Positions 33,455 through 41,087 of a DNA stretch of 64,000 nt are shown here, piece by piece. Each line of letters opens with the position of its first letter. The first letter of the stretch is position 1. The stretch is from JBEBGV01 sp040081265. Lineage in GTDB: Bacteria; Acidobacteriota; Vicinamibacteria; Vicinamibacterales; UBA2999. A model generated the notes under the pieces. That model was not told the origin of the DNA, did no database searches, and was given only the letters and a program-made list of their open reading frames with translations. The position numbers and the translations under genes were made by a program. The stretch spans positions 62,001 to 126,000 of the forward strand of contig JBEBGV010000001.1 in NCBI GenBank assembly GCA_040081265.1, in the 5' to 3' direction.

Positions 33455-35164
33455 ATGGCTAAAGCGGGCGTGCGAAGGACGGGTGGATTTCTTCAAGCGA
33501 ATCGGGATGCTCACCGAGCCCGATGGGGTACAGATCCCTGTTCGACCGTGACGGCCGAGCGGCCGAAAGGGGTCGGAATTCCGACACTGCATGCGGCCCG
33601 CGGCGCGGGCGGCCCATTGGGGTTGGAAGTGCCTAGTGGCGACTGGTATCCCCTGCACCACGCGAAGTATCCGCTGGTCGAGGCGCGGGCCTGGCTCGCG
33701 TCCGTGCTGCAGACACTCAACGGGACTCGAGCGCTTTGCGTGATTGGTGCGGGCGCGGGCTGGGTGGTTGACGCCGCTGAGGAGCTTCCCGGCGAGGTGC
33801 GGGTTCTGGTATTCGAACCCGACATAGCTTGCTGTGTCGCCATGTTCGAACGCCGCGACCTGCGAGAGCTCATTCGAGCCGGGCGTCTTCTGGTCGTGGC
33901 CGGTCCAGAATTTGAGGGTGCTGGCGACGCGTGGCGTCTATTTGGACGGATTAATGCGGAACCCCCGCTGCTGGTTCATCCGGTCGTGGCCGTCGCCAGA
34001 CGAGCAGCGACCGTAATGGCGGCACACCTCATCCGAAAGTCTATCGCTGATGCAAGTGCGAATGAACGAGCCCGCCGCCGGTTTGCGGCGCCGTACCTCC
34101 TGAACACGCTGAGCAACGTCCCTTCCCTCGCCACTGAGTCGGACGCTGGGGCGTTGTTCAATCTTTATCCAGGCAAGCCGGTCGTCATCGCAGCCGCGGG
34201 CCCGTCCCTCAACAGAAATCTGGAAGAACTCAGGCCCCATCGGGACAACGTGGTCCTCGTCGCCGCGGATACGGCCTTGCGGACAATTCTCGCCGCTGGT
34301 CTGGCGCCAGACTTCGCGGTGGCCGTCGACCCTGGAAAGCCCAATGCTCGCCACTTGATGTCACTCCCAGAGTTTGAGCAGACCGCGCTCGTCGCCGAAG
34401 CTAGCGTGCAACCTACCAGCCTGGCGAGATTCGTCGGTCGAACATTCTTCTTCCGAGTGGATGAGCACCACCCCTGGCCATGGCTTCATTCCTCGGGCAT
34501 TGACGTGAGCAGACTTCAGGCGTGGGGCTCGGTCATTGTCACGGCGTTCGATCTGGGAGTGAGACTTGGAGGTAATCCGCTGGTGTTCATCGGCGCTGAC
34601 CTGGCCTATACGGACGGGCAGCCGTATTGCCGTGGCACCGTTTACGAGGACGATTGGGCAGTACGCGTTGCGGAGGGTGAATCGCTCGATGACATCTGGC
34701 GTCACGCCATTTCGATGCGTCCGACCGTTGTGGAACATCACGGTGGCCAGGCGGTGGTCACCGCTGCGCATCTCGTGCAGTTCCGCGACGGTCTGCTCAA
34801 TGCGATCCGGTCGGTGAGTGCACGAGTCATCAATGCGACCGGGGTCGGCATTCTCCGCGACCCCAGGATAGAGTTTCTGTCACTCGACGCTGTCCTGCGC
34901 GGCGCGACCCCAATCGCTCGCAGGCCCTTACCACGCCGCATGCCCTCAACGTTCACGGTCGGGACACTGCAGCGGAACACCGCCAGGCTGGCGCAGCGTC
35001 TCGATCCGTCACCAGAGGCCTGGGGACCCGTGCTCGCAGAACACGACCCGCCCGATCCTACCCTGCCTGATCAGTGCGAATCGGTTCGGCTGGCATTGGC
35101 GCACTGGGCCCAGGTGAACGACGGAGCGACCGGTGCACTGGGTGACCAGCTGAAGTCCGCATAG
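33455..35164 (+). CDS. Maf/DUF115-like protein (motility accessory factor, MptE-like)
   Basis: The protein has 569 residues from MAKAGVRRTGGFLQANRDAH (33455, GGAGA upstream). The core shows the DUF115 pattern: NTLSNVPSL, GKPVVIAAAGPSLNRNLEEL, VVLVAADTALRTILAAGLAPDFAVAVDPG, LVAEASVQPTSLARF and GSVIVTAFDLGVRLGGNPLVFIGADLAYTDGQPYCRGT. The DUF115 core occurs in Maf glycosyltransferases, which attach nonulosonic acid to flagellin, and in the archaeal MptE pterin pyrophosphokinase. The N-terminal 200 residues (ALCVIGAGAGWVVDAAEELPGEVRVLVFEPD) also fit Maf proteins. No flagellin gene is nearby, so another surface protein or glycan is the likely target. Confidence 0.82.
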   Translation: MAKAGVRRTGGFLQANRDAHRARWGTDPCSTVTAERPKGVGIPTLHAARGAGGPLGLEVPSGDWYPLHHAKYPLVEARAWLASVLQTLNGTRALCVIGAGAGWVVDAAEELPGEVRVLVFEPDIACCVAMFERRDLRELIRAGRLLVVAGPEFEGAGDAWRLFGRINAEPPLLVHPVVAVARRAATVMAAHLIRKSIADASANERARRRFAAPYLLNTLSNVPSLATESDAGALFNLYPGKPVVIAAAGPSLNRNLEELRPHRDNVVLVAADTALRTILAAGLAPDFAVAVDPGKPNARHLMSLPEFEQTALVAEASVQPTSLARFVGRTFFFRVDEHHPWPWLHSSGIDVSRLQAWGSVIVTAFDLGVRLGGNPLVFIGADLAYTDGQPYCRGTVYEDDWAVRVAEGESLDDIWRHAISMRPTVVEHHGGQAVVTAAHLVQFRDGLLNAIRSVSARVINATGVGILRDPRIEFLSLDAVLRGATPIARRPLPRRMPSTFTVGTLQRNTARLAQRLDPSPEAWGPVLAEHDPPDPTLPDQCESVRLALAHWAQVNDGATGALGDQLKSA

Positions 35165-35187
35165 GCATCCTTCGCAGTCAGGGACGC

Positions 35188-36318
35188 TCACGACCAATAA
35201 AGCCGTTCGAAGGCGCTTACCGTGAGGTCCCATGAGTAACGGCGCTCTACCAGACGTCTGGCACCGCGTTCTACGTTTGCCAGCAGCGTCGGGCGTCCTA
35301 ACACGTGGAGGATGCGGTCGGCGACGCCACGCGCGGTGGCGGCCGAAAGAGTGAATCCTGTACGACCGTCGGTGAGGAAGTCGGCGATACCTGCCACTGG
35401 ACTGGCCAGGACGGGGACCCCTGTCGCCATCGCTTCAAGGACAGCAAGACCTTGCCCTTCATCAGACGACATGGATACAAAGAGATCCCACCGGAGCAGC
35501 CAGGGTTGCACCTCTCGGACCTTTCCTGCCAGGACAACTGCTCCATCCAGTCCCTGCCTCTGGACAGCAGCGTGCACCGTCGCCGCGTAAGCCTTATCGG
35601 CGATCGGCCCCACGAGTTCGAGACGTGCGGCCGGCAGCCGTTTCCGAACGCGAGCGAACGCGTTCACGAGGTCCAGCTGACCCTTGCGTGGCTCAATCCG
35701 TCCCACAAATCCAATCACTGGCCCACTGGGGCGGTGACGCCGGCGGCCTGACGACTGAGGGGCAAGCCTGCTCTCAAACGGCAGTCGATCGAGAGGAAGA
35801 CCCCATGGCAAGTAAACGAGTTTCGCAGCGGGCACCCCGTAGCTGACGAGGAGATCGGAGTAACTATGGGCCGAGCAGACCACGCGATCGCACTGCCTCA
35901 GACCCCACGTATCCTGCCGGTTCATCCACTCAGGTCGGTCTGGCCCCCAGCTGTACATCTGACCGATCACGCGTACGTTCCGACCTCCTTCACGAGCGGC
36001 GTGCACCGCGCAGGCGGGTACGCCGGCGTGTGCATGAATCACTCCGGGACGGAGGTCGTCGATCAGCGCTTGCAGTTGGCCCACGCCTGACCAGAACAGG
36101 TCCTGGTCTCGATGGAAGAAGTCTATCGAGTGATGTGTGACCCCGGCCCGGCGCAGACGCGTACGGTAAGCAGGCCAGTCAGCATGCTCGACAGTCTTGC
36201 CAGTGGTCACTATGGCGACGGGACCGTGTTGTCGCTGCGCCTCGCAGAGTCTGGTCACGACGCCGCCAGCGCCGCTCCAGAGGAAAGGGATGACGTGCAG
36301 GACAGGGGGACGACGCAT
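35188..36318 (-). CDS. GT4-family glycosyltransferase
   Basis: The protein has 376 residues from MRRPPVLHVIPFLWSGAGGVVTRLCEAQ (36318). N-domain: VIHAHAGVPACAVHAAREGGRNVRVIGQMYSWGPDRPEW. C-domain: PVIGFVGRIEPRKGQLDLVNAFARV, VVLAGKVREVQPWLLRWDLFVSMSSDEGQGLAVLEAMATGVPVLASPVAGIADFLTDGRTGFTL, with the EGQGLAVLEAMATGVP donor motif. The upstream in-frame codons back to 36477 overlap the neighbouring enzyme gene antisense and are discounted. It converges on the Maf-like gene with a 23-bp gap. Confidence 0.9.
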   Translation of the reverse strand: MRRPPVLHVIPFLWSGAGGVVTRLCEAQRQHGPVAIVTTGKTVEHADWPAYRTRLRRAGVTHHSIDFFHRDQDLFWSGVGQLQALIDDLRPGVIHAHAGVPACAVHAAREGGRNVRVIGQMYSWGPDRPEWMNRQDTWGLRQCDRVVCSAHSYSDLLVSYGVPAAKLVYLPWGLPLDRLPFESRLAPQSSGRRRHRPSGPVIGFVGRIEPRKGQLDLVNAFARVRKRLPAARLELVGPIADKAYAATVHAAVQRQGLDGAVVLAGKVREVQPWLLRWDLFVSMSSDEGQGLAVLEAMATGVPVLASPVAGIADFLTDGRTGFTLSAATARGVADRILHVLGRPTLLANVERGARRLVERRYSWDLTVSAFERLYWS

Positions 36319-36343
36319 CAGCAGCGATGATAGTCCGCTGTGC

Positions 36344-37171
36344 TTACCGGCCGTACTTGGCTTCTTCGGCGTAGTAGGCGGGGAACCCGACAGCGGCCTT
36401 GAGAGCTTCGAAATCCATCGACTGCGGCGGGCGCTCGCCGCGTGCCAGCGGCACCAGCGCAGCGCGCATCGCAGCAATGGACACGTTCAGCAGGCTGAGC
36501 GGGAACACGGCGATGCCGTAACCGATGTCCTGTAGCGCCTGGGGCGACAGAAGGGGGGTCTTGCCACCCTCAATCAGGTTCGCCATCTTCGGACCCTCGA
36601 CGCTGCGGCAGTACTCGCGCATCTCTCCCTCGTCGAGCGGCGCCTCCATGAACGTGATGTCCGCACCGAGTGCCCGGAAGGCGCGGCATCGCTCGATCGC
36701 CTCCTCGAGGCTCACGCATGCCCGGGCGTCTGTCCTTGCCATGATCAGGATGTCGTCGCCGGCATCGCGCGCATCCACCGCGGCACGAATGCGCGTCAGC
36801 GCCTCGTCGCGACCGACGACGGACTTCCCTTCTGTGTGGCCGCAACGCTTGGGCGCCACCTGGTCCTCGAGCATGATGCAGGCAAACCCGGCTCTCGCAT
36901 AACCCTGGACCGTGCGCTTGATGTTCTGCGCGCTGCCAAAGCCGGTGTCGCCATCGCCAATCATCGGGATCGATACGGCCCGGCAGATGTTCTGGCCCTG
37001 ATCGACGAGCTCGCCGTAGGAGATGAGCCCGGTGTCCGGCATGCCCAGACGCGCGGCAGACACGGCAAACCCGCTCATGAAGCCCAGCTCGAAGCCGGCT
37101 TCCTCGATCAGCCGGGCTGACATCGCGTCGTGACACCCCGGCATGACAAGAATGCCCGGACGGGCAAGCAA
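36344..37171 (-). CDS. Isocitrate lyase / PEP mutase-superfamily enzyme
   Basis: The 275-residue TIM-barrel enzyme has GILVMPGCHDAMSARLIEEAGFELGFMSGF, the metal motif IPMIGDGDTGFGSAQNIKRTVQGYARAGFACIMLEDQ, then PKRCGHTEGKSVV (the catalytic-loop KRCGH signature), ILIMARTDAR and ITFMEAPLDEGEM. Members cleave or rearrange 2-oxo or C-P acids (oxaloacetate decarboxylase, 2-methylisocitrate lyase, carboxyphosphonoenolpyruvate mutase). The start is uncertain. TTG 37171 is the first conventional start, but in-frame codons back to about 37189 (LTPAARLRA) look like native N-terminus and may begin at CTG. It lies 23 bp after the MHS transporter gene, which suggests uptake and use of a carboxylic acid. 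Confidence 0.82.
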   Translation of the reverse strand: MLARPGILVMPGCHDAMSARLIEEAGFELGFMSGFAVSAARLGMPDTGLISYGELVDQGQNICRAVSIPMIGDGDTGFGSAQNIKRTVQGYARAGFACIMLEDQVAPKRCGHTEGKSVVGRDEALTRIRAAVDARDAGDDILIMARTDARACVSLEEAIERCRAFRALGADITFMEAPLDEGEMREYCRSVEGPKMANLIEGGKTPLLSPQALQDIGYGIAVFPLSLLNVSIAAMRAALVPLARGERPPQSMDFEALKAAVGFPAYYAEEAKYGR

Positions 37172-37194
37172 TGCTCGAAGTCTGGCCGCGGGCG

Positions 37195-38529
37195 TCAGGC
37201 GTGATGCTCCATGCGCGAGTTGTGCTTCATGTCAGGAATGAACAGGTAGAACAGCAGTGAGATGAAGATGCAGATGGTGGCGTACCAGAAGAACCAGGTC
37301 TCATGGCCTGCGTTCTTGAACCCCAGCGCGACAGAGTCAACTGTGCCGCCGAAGATCGATGCGGTGAGCGCATACGGCAGCCCCACACCAAGCGCGCGCA
37401 CATTGGTCGGAAACATCTCGGCCTTGACGATGGCCGTGACCGATGTATACCCGCTGACGATGACCCACGCCGAGCAGATGAGCAGACCGGCGACGATCGG
37501 ACTCTTGGTGTTCTGGATCGTTGTCAGAAGCGGATAGGTGAAGATGGTGCCAAGTATTCCGAAGGTCACAAGCAGCGGCTTGCGTCCAATCCTGTCCGAC
37601 AAGCCACCGCAGATTGGCTGCAGGATGATGGCGACGAGCAGCGAGATCGTCACGATGGTTGTCGTCTGGTTGTCGGTGAGGCCCACCGACAGCCTGAGGA
37701 ACTTCTGCATGTAGGTCGTGTAGGTGTAGAACGCGGAGGTCCCACCGACCGTGATCCCGACAACGAGGAGCATCGTCTTCCAGTGACGCATCGACTCCCT
37801 GAAGCCGATGTTGGTCTTCTTCAGCCTCGCCGCCTCGGTGTAGTGCTCGCTCTCGTGCATGTCGCGGCGCATGAACATCGTGTAGATGGCCAGCGCCGCA
37901 CCGATGACGAAAGGAATCCGCCAGCCCCAGGCACGGAGCTGGTCGGGCGTCAGAAAGATCTTCTGCAACACGAGGAGCAGGGTGATGGCGCAGAGCTGGC
38001 CGCCGATGAGCGTCATGTACCAGACGCCGGAGTAGAAGCCTCGTCGCTCCGGATGCGCGACCTCTGACAGGTAGGTGGCGCTGGTGCCGTACTCCCCGCC
38101 CTGACTGATTCCCTGCAGGACACGGGCGATGGTCAGGATGAGCGGGGCTCCGACGCCGATGCTCGCGTAGGTCGGTGATACGGCAATCATCAGCGACCCG
38201 AAGCACATGAGCAGCACGGACCATGTCAGCGCGTTGCGCCGGCCATGTTTGTCGGCCAGGTGTCCGAACAGGAGCCCGCCAAATGGGCGCGCCACAAACC
38301 CCACGGCGAACACGGCAGCCGCCGAGAGTTGCTGGGCAACGGGATCGCTGTTGGGAAAGAAGGACGCCGCGAAGTAGAGCGCGAAGGCAGCGTAGGCGTA
38401 GACGTCGAACCACTCGATGAGATTTCCCATCGAGCCGACGAGAATGGCCCGGACGCGGCGTCGGGTGTCGGCGCGGTCAAACGCGTCGGCGCGAGGCGAA
38501 AAGGTCGTTGTGACGACCGCTGTATCCAT
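37195..38529 (-). CDS. MFS transporter, metabolite:H+ symporter type (KgtP-like)
   Basis: The 444-residue, 12-helix protein has the MHS signatures: GNLIEWFDVYAYAAFALYFAASFFP at TM1, ARPFGGLLFGHLADKHGRRNAL (loop 2-3 motif), RVLQGISQGGEYGTSATYLSEVA, and GGLSDRIGRKPLL between TM8 and TM9. The WFDVY and FFP pattern is that of dicarboxylate/2-oxoglutarate permeases. It is directly upstream of the PEP-mutase-family gene on the same strand, so together they may form a small acid-utilisation operon. The substrate is inferred only. Confidence 0.88.
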   Translation of the reverse strand: MDTAVVTTTFSPRADAFDRADTRRRVRAILVGSMGNLIEWFDVYAYAAFALYFAASFFPNSDPVAQQLSAAAVFAVGFVARPFGGLLFGHLADKHGRRNALTWSVLLMCFGSLMIAVSPTYASIGVGAPLILTIARVLQGISQGGEYGTSATYLSEVAHPERRGFYSGVWYMTLIGGQLCAITLLLVLQKIFLTPDQLRAWGWRIPFVIGAALAIYTMFMRRDMHESEHYTEAARLKKTNIGFRESMRHWKTMLLVVGITVGGTSAFYTYTTYMQKFLRLSVGLTDNQTTTIVTISLLVAIILQPICGGLSDRIGRKPLLVTFGILGTIFTYPLLTTIQNTKSPIVAGLLICSAWVIVSGYTSVTAIVKAEMFPTNVRALGVGLPYALTASIFGGTVDSVALGFKNAGHETWFFWYATICIFISLLFYLFIPDMKHNSRMEHHA

Positions 38530-38589
38530 CGAGTCGGGTCGGGTGATGATATCTCGTCCGGGGCCGTATCCTGCTAAGCTCGCTGACCG

Positions 38590-39858
38590 ATGGAAAAGCC
38601 GGTCAACAGTCCCGCGCAGGTGCTTTTCGCCAGCCTGATCGGGACGAGCATCGAGTTCTTCGACTTCTATATCTACGCGACGGCCGCGGTGCTGGTCTTC
38701 CCGCGTTTGTTCTTTCCGTCCACGGATCCGACCTCGGCAACCCTGGCATCACTGGCCACCTTCGGCATCGCCTTCCTGGCGCGACCGATCGGGTCGGCAC
38801 TGTTCGGCCACTTTGGTGACCGCATCGGCCGCAAGACGACGCTGGTCGCCGCCCTTTTGACGATGGGGGTGTCGACGGTGGTGATTGGCTTGCTGCCTAC
38901 CTATGCGTCGATCGGCGTGATGGCGCCGCTGTTACTCGCAACGTGTCGCTTCGGTCAGGGGCTGGGCCTCGGCGGTGAATGGGGCGGCGCAGTACTGCTG
39001 GCTGTCGAGAACGCGCCTCCTGGCAAGCGCGCGTGGTACGGCATGTTCCCGCAGCTGGGGGCGCCGATCGGCTTTCTGTTCTCGGGCGGGATCTTTCTCG
39101 TGCTGTCGCGGTGGATGACCGACGAGCAGTTCTTCTCCTATGGCTGGCGCATCCCTTTCCTGGCGAGCGCGGTGCTGGTGCTGGTCGGCCTTTACGTACG
39201 CCTCACCATCACCGAAACGCCGGTCTTCCGTGAGGCGCTGACGCGTGGCAAGCGCGTCCGCGTACCGATGCTCGAGGTGCTCCGCGAGTATCCCGGCACG
39301 CTGGTCGTGGGGACGCTGGCGTCGTTGGCCACCTTCGTGCTGTTCTACCTGATGACCGTGTTCGCACTGACATGGGGCACGACGGCGCTCGGATTCACAC
39401 GCACGCAGTTCCTGCTGATTCAGCTCTTCGGCGTCATCTTCTTCGCCATCTTCATTCCCGTCGGTGCCGTTCTCGCCACGCGAGGACGACGGATCACGCT
39501 CATCTGGGTGACGGTTGCCATCGGGTTGTTTGGCCTGGTGTTCGCGCCGATGTTCCAGCCCACGGTCCTTGGCGCCGGCTTGACCCTGGCCGTCGGGCTT
39601 TCCTTGATGGGTCTCACCTACGGTCCGCTCGGCACCGTGTTGTCAGAGCTGTTCCCGACGTCGGTTCGTTACACCGGCAGCTCACTGACCTTCAACATGG
39701 CCGGGATCTTCGGCGCCTCGCTGGCCCCCTACATTGCCACCTATCTGGCGGGTCGCTACGGGCTGCAATACGTCGGCTATTACCTGACGGCAGCCGCCGC
39801 CCTCACGCTGGTCGGCCTCTTGGCGATTCGGGAGACGAAGGACGAGGAGTTGGATTAG
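38590..39858 (+). CDS. MFS transporter, metabolite:H+ symporter type (ShiA/ProP-like)
   Basis: The 422-residue 12-helix transporter is divergent from the other MHS gene. Signatures are GTSIEFFDFYIYATAAVLVFPRLFFP, ARPIGSALFGHFGDRIGRKTTL, RFGQGLGLGGEWGGAVLLAVENAPPGKRAWYGMFPQLGAPIGF and LSELFPTSVRYTGSSLTFNMAGIFGASLAPYIATYLA. It is closer to the shikimate/proline-betaine group than to its neighbour, so the two are not a recent duplication. DAHP synthase, the first shikimate-pathway enzyme, lies downstream, which is suggestive but not proof of an aromatic-precursor substrate. Confidence 0.88.
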   Translation: MEKPVNSPAQVLFASLIGTSIEFFDFYIYATAAVLVFPRLFFPSTDPTSATLASLATFGIAFLARPIGSALFGHFGDRIGRKTTLVAALLTMGVSTVVIGLLPTYASIGVMAPLLLATCRFGQGLGLGGEWGGAVLLAVENAPPGKRAWYGMFPQLGAPIGFLFSGGIFLVLSRWMTDEQFFSYGWRIPFLASAVLVLVGLYVRLTITETPVFREALTRGKRVRVPMLEVLREYPGTLVVGTLASLATFVLFYLMTVFALTWGTTALGFTRTQFLLIQLFGVIFFAIFIPVGAVLATRGRRITLIWVTVAIGLFGLVFAPMFQPTVLGAGLTLAVGLSLMGLTYGPLGTVLSELFPTSVRYTGSSLTFNMAGIFGASLAPYIATYLAGRYGLQYVGYYLTAAAALTLVGLLAIRETKDEELD

Positions 39859-39895
39859 TTCCTGGTTGCTAGTTCCAGGTTGCTGGTTGCTGGTT
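39859..39895. repeat. 7-bp tandem repeat array (GGTTGCT-type)
   Basis: Heptads of the same type as at 28535-28600 (GTTCCTG, GTTGCTA, GTTGCTG) follow the transporter stop, then a GGTGGGTAGTGAGTGG-like run up to about 39925. This is non-coding sequence between two genes. Confidence 0.75.
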
Positions 39896-39942
39896 GGTGG
39901 TGGGTAGTGAGTGGTGGGTGGTCGGGGGATAATTGAAGGACG

Positions 39943-41058
39943 ATGTTTCGACCGACTGACGACCTCCGGATCACCCAAGTCCGCCCCCTGATTCCACCGG
40001 CAATCCTGCTCGAGGAGATGCCGCTGACGGAGCGGGCCTCCAACGTCGTCTCGAACGCACGGAGCCTCATCGCCAACGCCATCACCGCGGCTGACCCGCG
40101 CCTGGTCGTCATCGCCGGTCCCTGCTCCATCCACGACACCTCGGCCGCCATCGAGTACGCCGGACGGCTGAAGCGGCTGGCCGATCGTTTTGAAGACAGC
40201 CTGATCATCGTGATGCGGACCTACTTCGAGAAGCCGCGAACGTCGGTCGGCTGGAAGGGTCTCATCAACGATCCGGACCTTGACGAGAGCTACCACATCA
40301 ACAAGGGACTGCGGCTGGCACGCCGGCTTCTGCTCGATATCAACGAGCTGGGCCTGGCGACAGCGTCGGAGTTCCTCGACACGCAGATTCCGCAGCACAT
40401 CGCCGACGTCACCGCCTGGGTCGCTATCGGCGCGCGCACGACAGAAAGCCAGATTCACCGTGAGCTGGCGTCGGGTCTGTCGATGCCTGTCGGCTTCAAG
40501 AACGGCACCGACGGGACGGTGAAGACGGCGGTGGACGCGGTGTTGGCTGCCCGCTCGCCGCACTGGTTTCCGTCGGTCACCAAGCAGGGTGTCGCGGCCA
40601 TCTTCCAGACGACCGGCAACGACACGTGTCACGTGATCCTTCGCGGTGGCAGCAGCACGGGACCGAACTACGATGCGGCCCACGTGACGGACGTCTCGAC
40701 CAAGCTGCGCGCCGCCGGACTGCGTGAGAGCGTGATGATCGACTGCTCGCACGGGAACTCCGAGAAGGATCACCGACGCCAGGCGGTCGTGGCCGGCTCG
40801 GTCGCCGAGCAAGTGGCCGCGGGGTCGCGTCAGATCTTCGGCGTCATGCTCGAGAGTCACCTGGTGGAAGGCCGTCAGGACATCAAGGCCGGCCAGACTC
40901 CGGTCTATGGCCAGAGCGTGACCGACGCGTGCCTGTCGCTCGAGCAGACCGAGCCCCTGCTCGAGCAGCTGGCCCGAGCCCAGCAGGCGCGCGCGGGGTC
41001 AGACCGGGGTCAGACCGGGGTCAGACCAGGGTCAGACCAGGGTCAGACCTCGGTCTGA
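39943..41058 (+). CDS. aroG: 3-deoxy-7-phosphoheptulonate (DAHP) synthase, class I
   Basis: The 371-residue enzyme condenses PEP and erythrose-4-phosphate in the first step of aromatic biosynthesis. Family motifs are TDDLRITQVRPLIPP, VVIAGPCSIHDTSAAIEYA, VMRTYFEKPRTSVGWKGLINDP (PEP site), ATEFLDT-like TASEFLDTQIPQHIADVTAWVAIGARTTESQ, GFKNGTDG, CHVILRGGSSTGPNYD, and the metal residues in DCSHGNSEKDH. The length is normal up to about residue 350. The last about 20 residues (SDRGQTGVRPGSDQGQTSV) are encoded by an 11-bp tandem repeat and look like an unselected C-terminal extension. The paralogue (AroF/G/H) cannot be resolved. Confidence 0.92.
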   Translation: MFRPTDDLRITQVRPLIPPAILLEEMPLTERASNVVSNARSLIANAITAADPRLVVIAGPCSIHDTSAAIEYAGRLKRLADRFEDSLIIVMRTYFEKPRTSVGWKGLINDPDLDESYHINKGLRLARRLLLDINELGLATASEFLDTQIPQHIADVTAWVAIGARTTESQIHRELASGLSMPVGFKNGTDGTVKTAVDAVLAARSPHWFPSVTKQGVAAIFQTTGNDTCHVILRGGSSTGPNYDAAHVTDVSTKLRAAGLRESVMIDCSHGNSEKDHRRQAVVAGSVAEQVAAGSRQIFGVMLESHLVEGRQDIKAGQTPVYGQSVTDACLSLEQTEPLLEQLARAQQARAGSDRGQTGVRPGSDQGQTSV

Positions 41059-41062
41059 CCCC
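40995..41062. repeat. 11-bp tandem repeat with terminal inverted copy at the aroG 3' end
   Basis: Five units of GGGGTCAGACC or AGGGTCAGACC start at 40995, 41006, 41017, 41028 and 41039. They are followed by an inverted copy, GGTCTGACCCC (about 41052-41062). The aroG stop codon (41056-41058) lies within the inverted copy. The inverted arm can pair with any of the five units and could act as a hairpin terminator. Confidence 0.85.
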
Positions 41063-41087
41063 TCCGACCCGCCGATACATCGAAGAG

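Noticed and set aside
40995..41062. 11-bp repeats as an origin iteron or CRISPR
   Set aside because: Units are too short for CRISPR, no spacers exist, no rep or dnaA gene is near, and the array is inside the aroG end.
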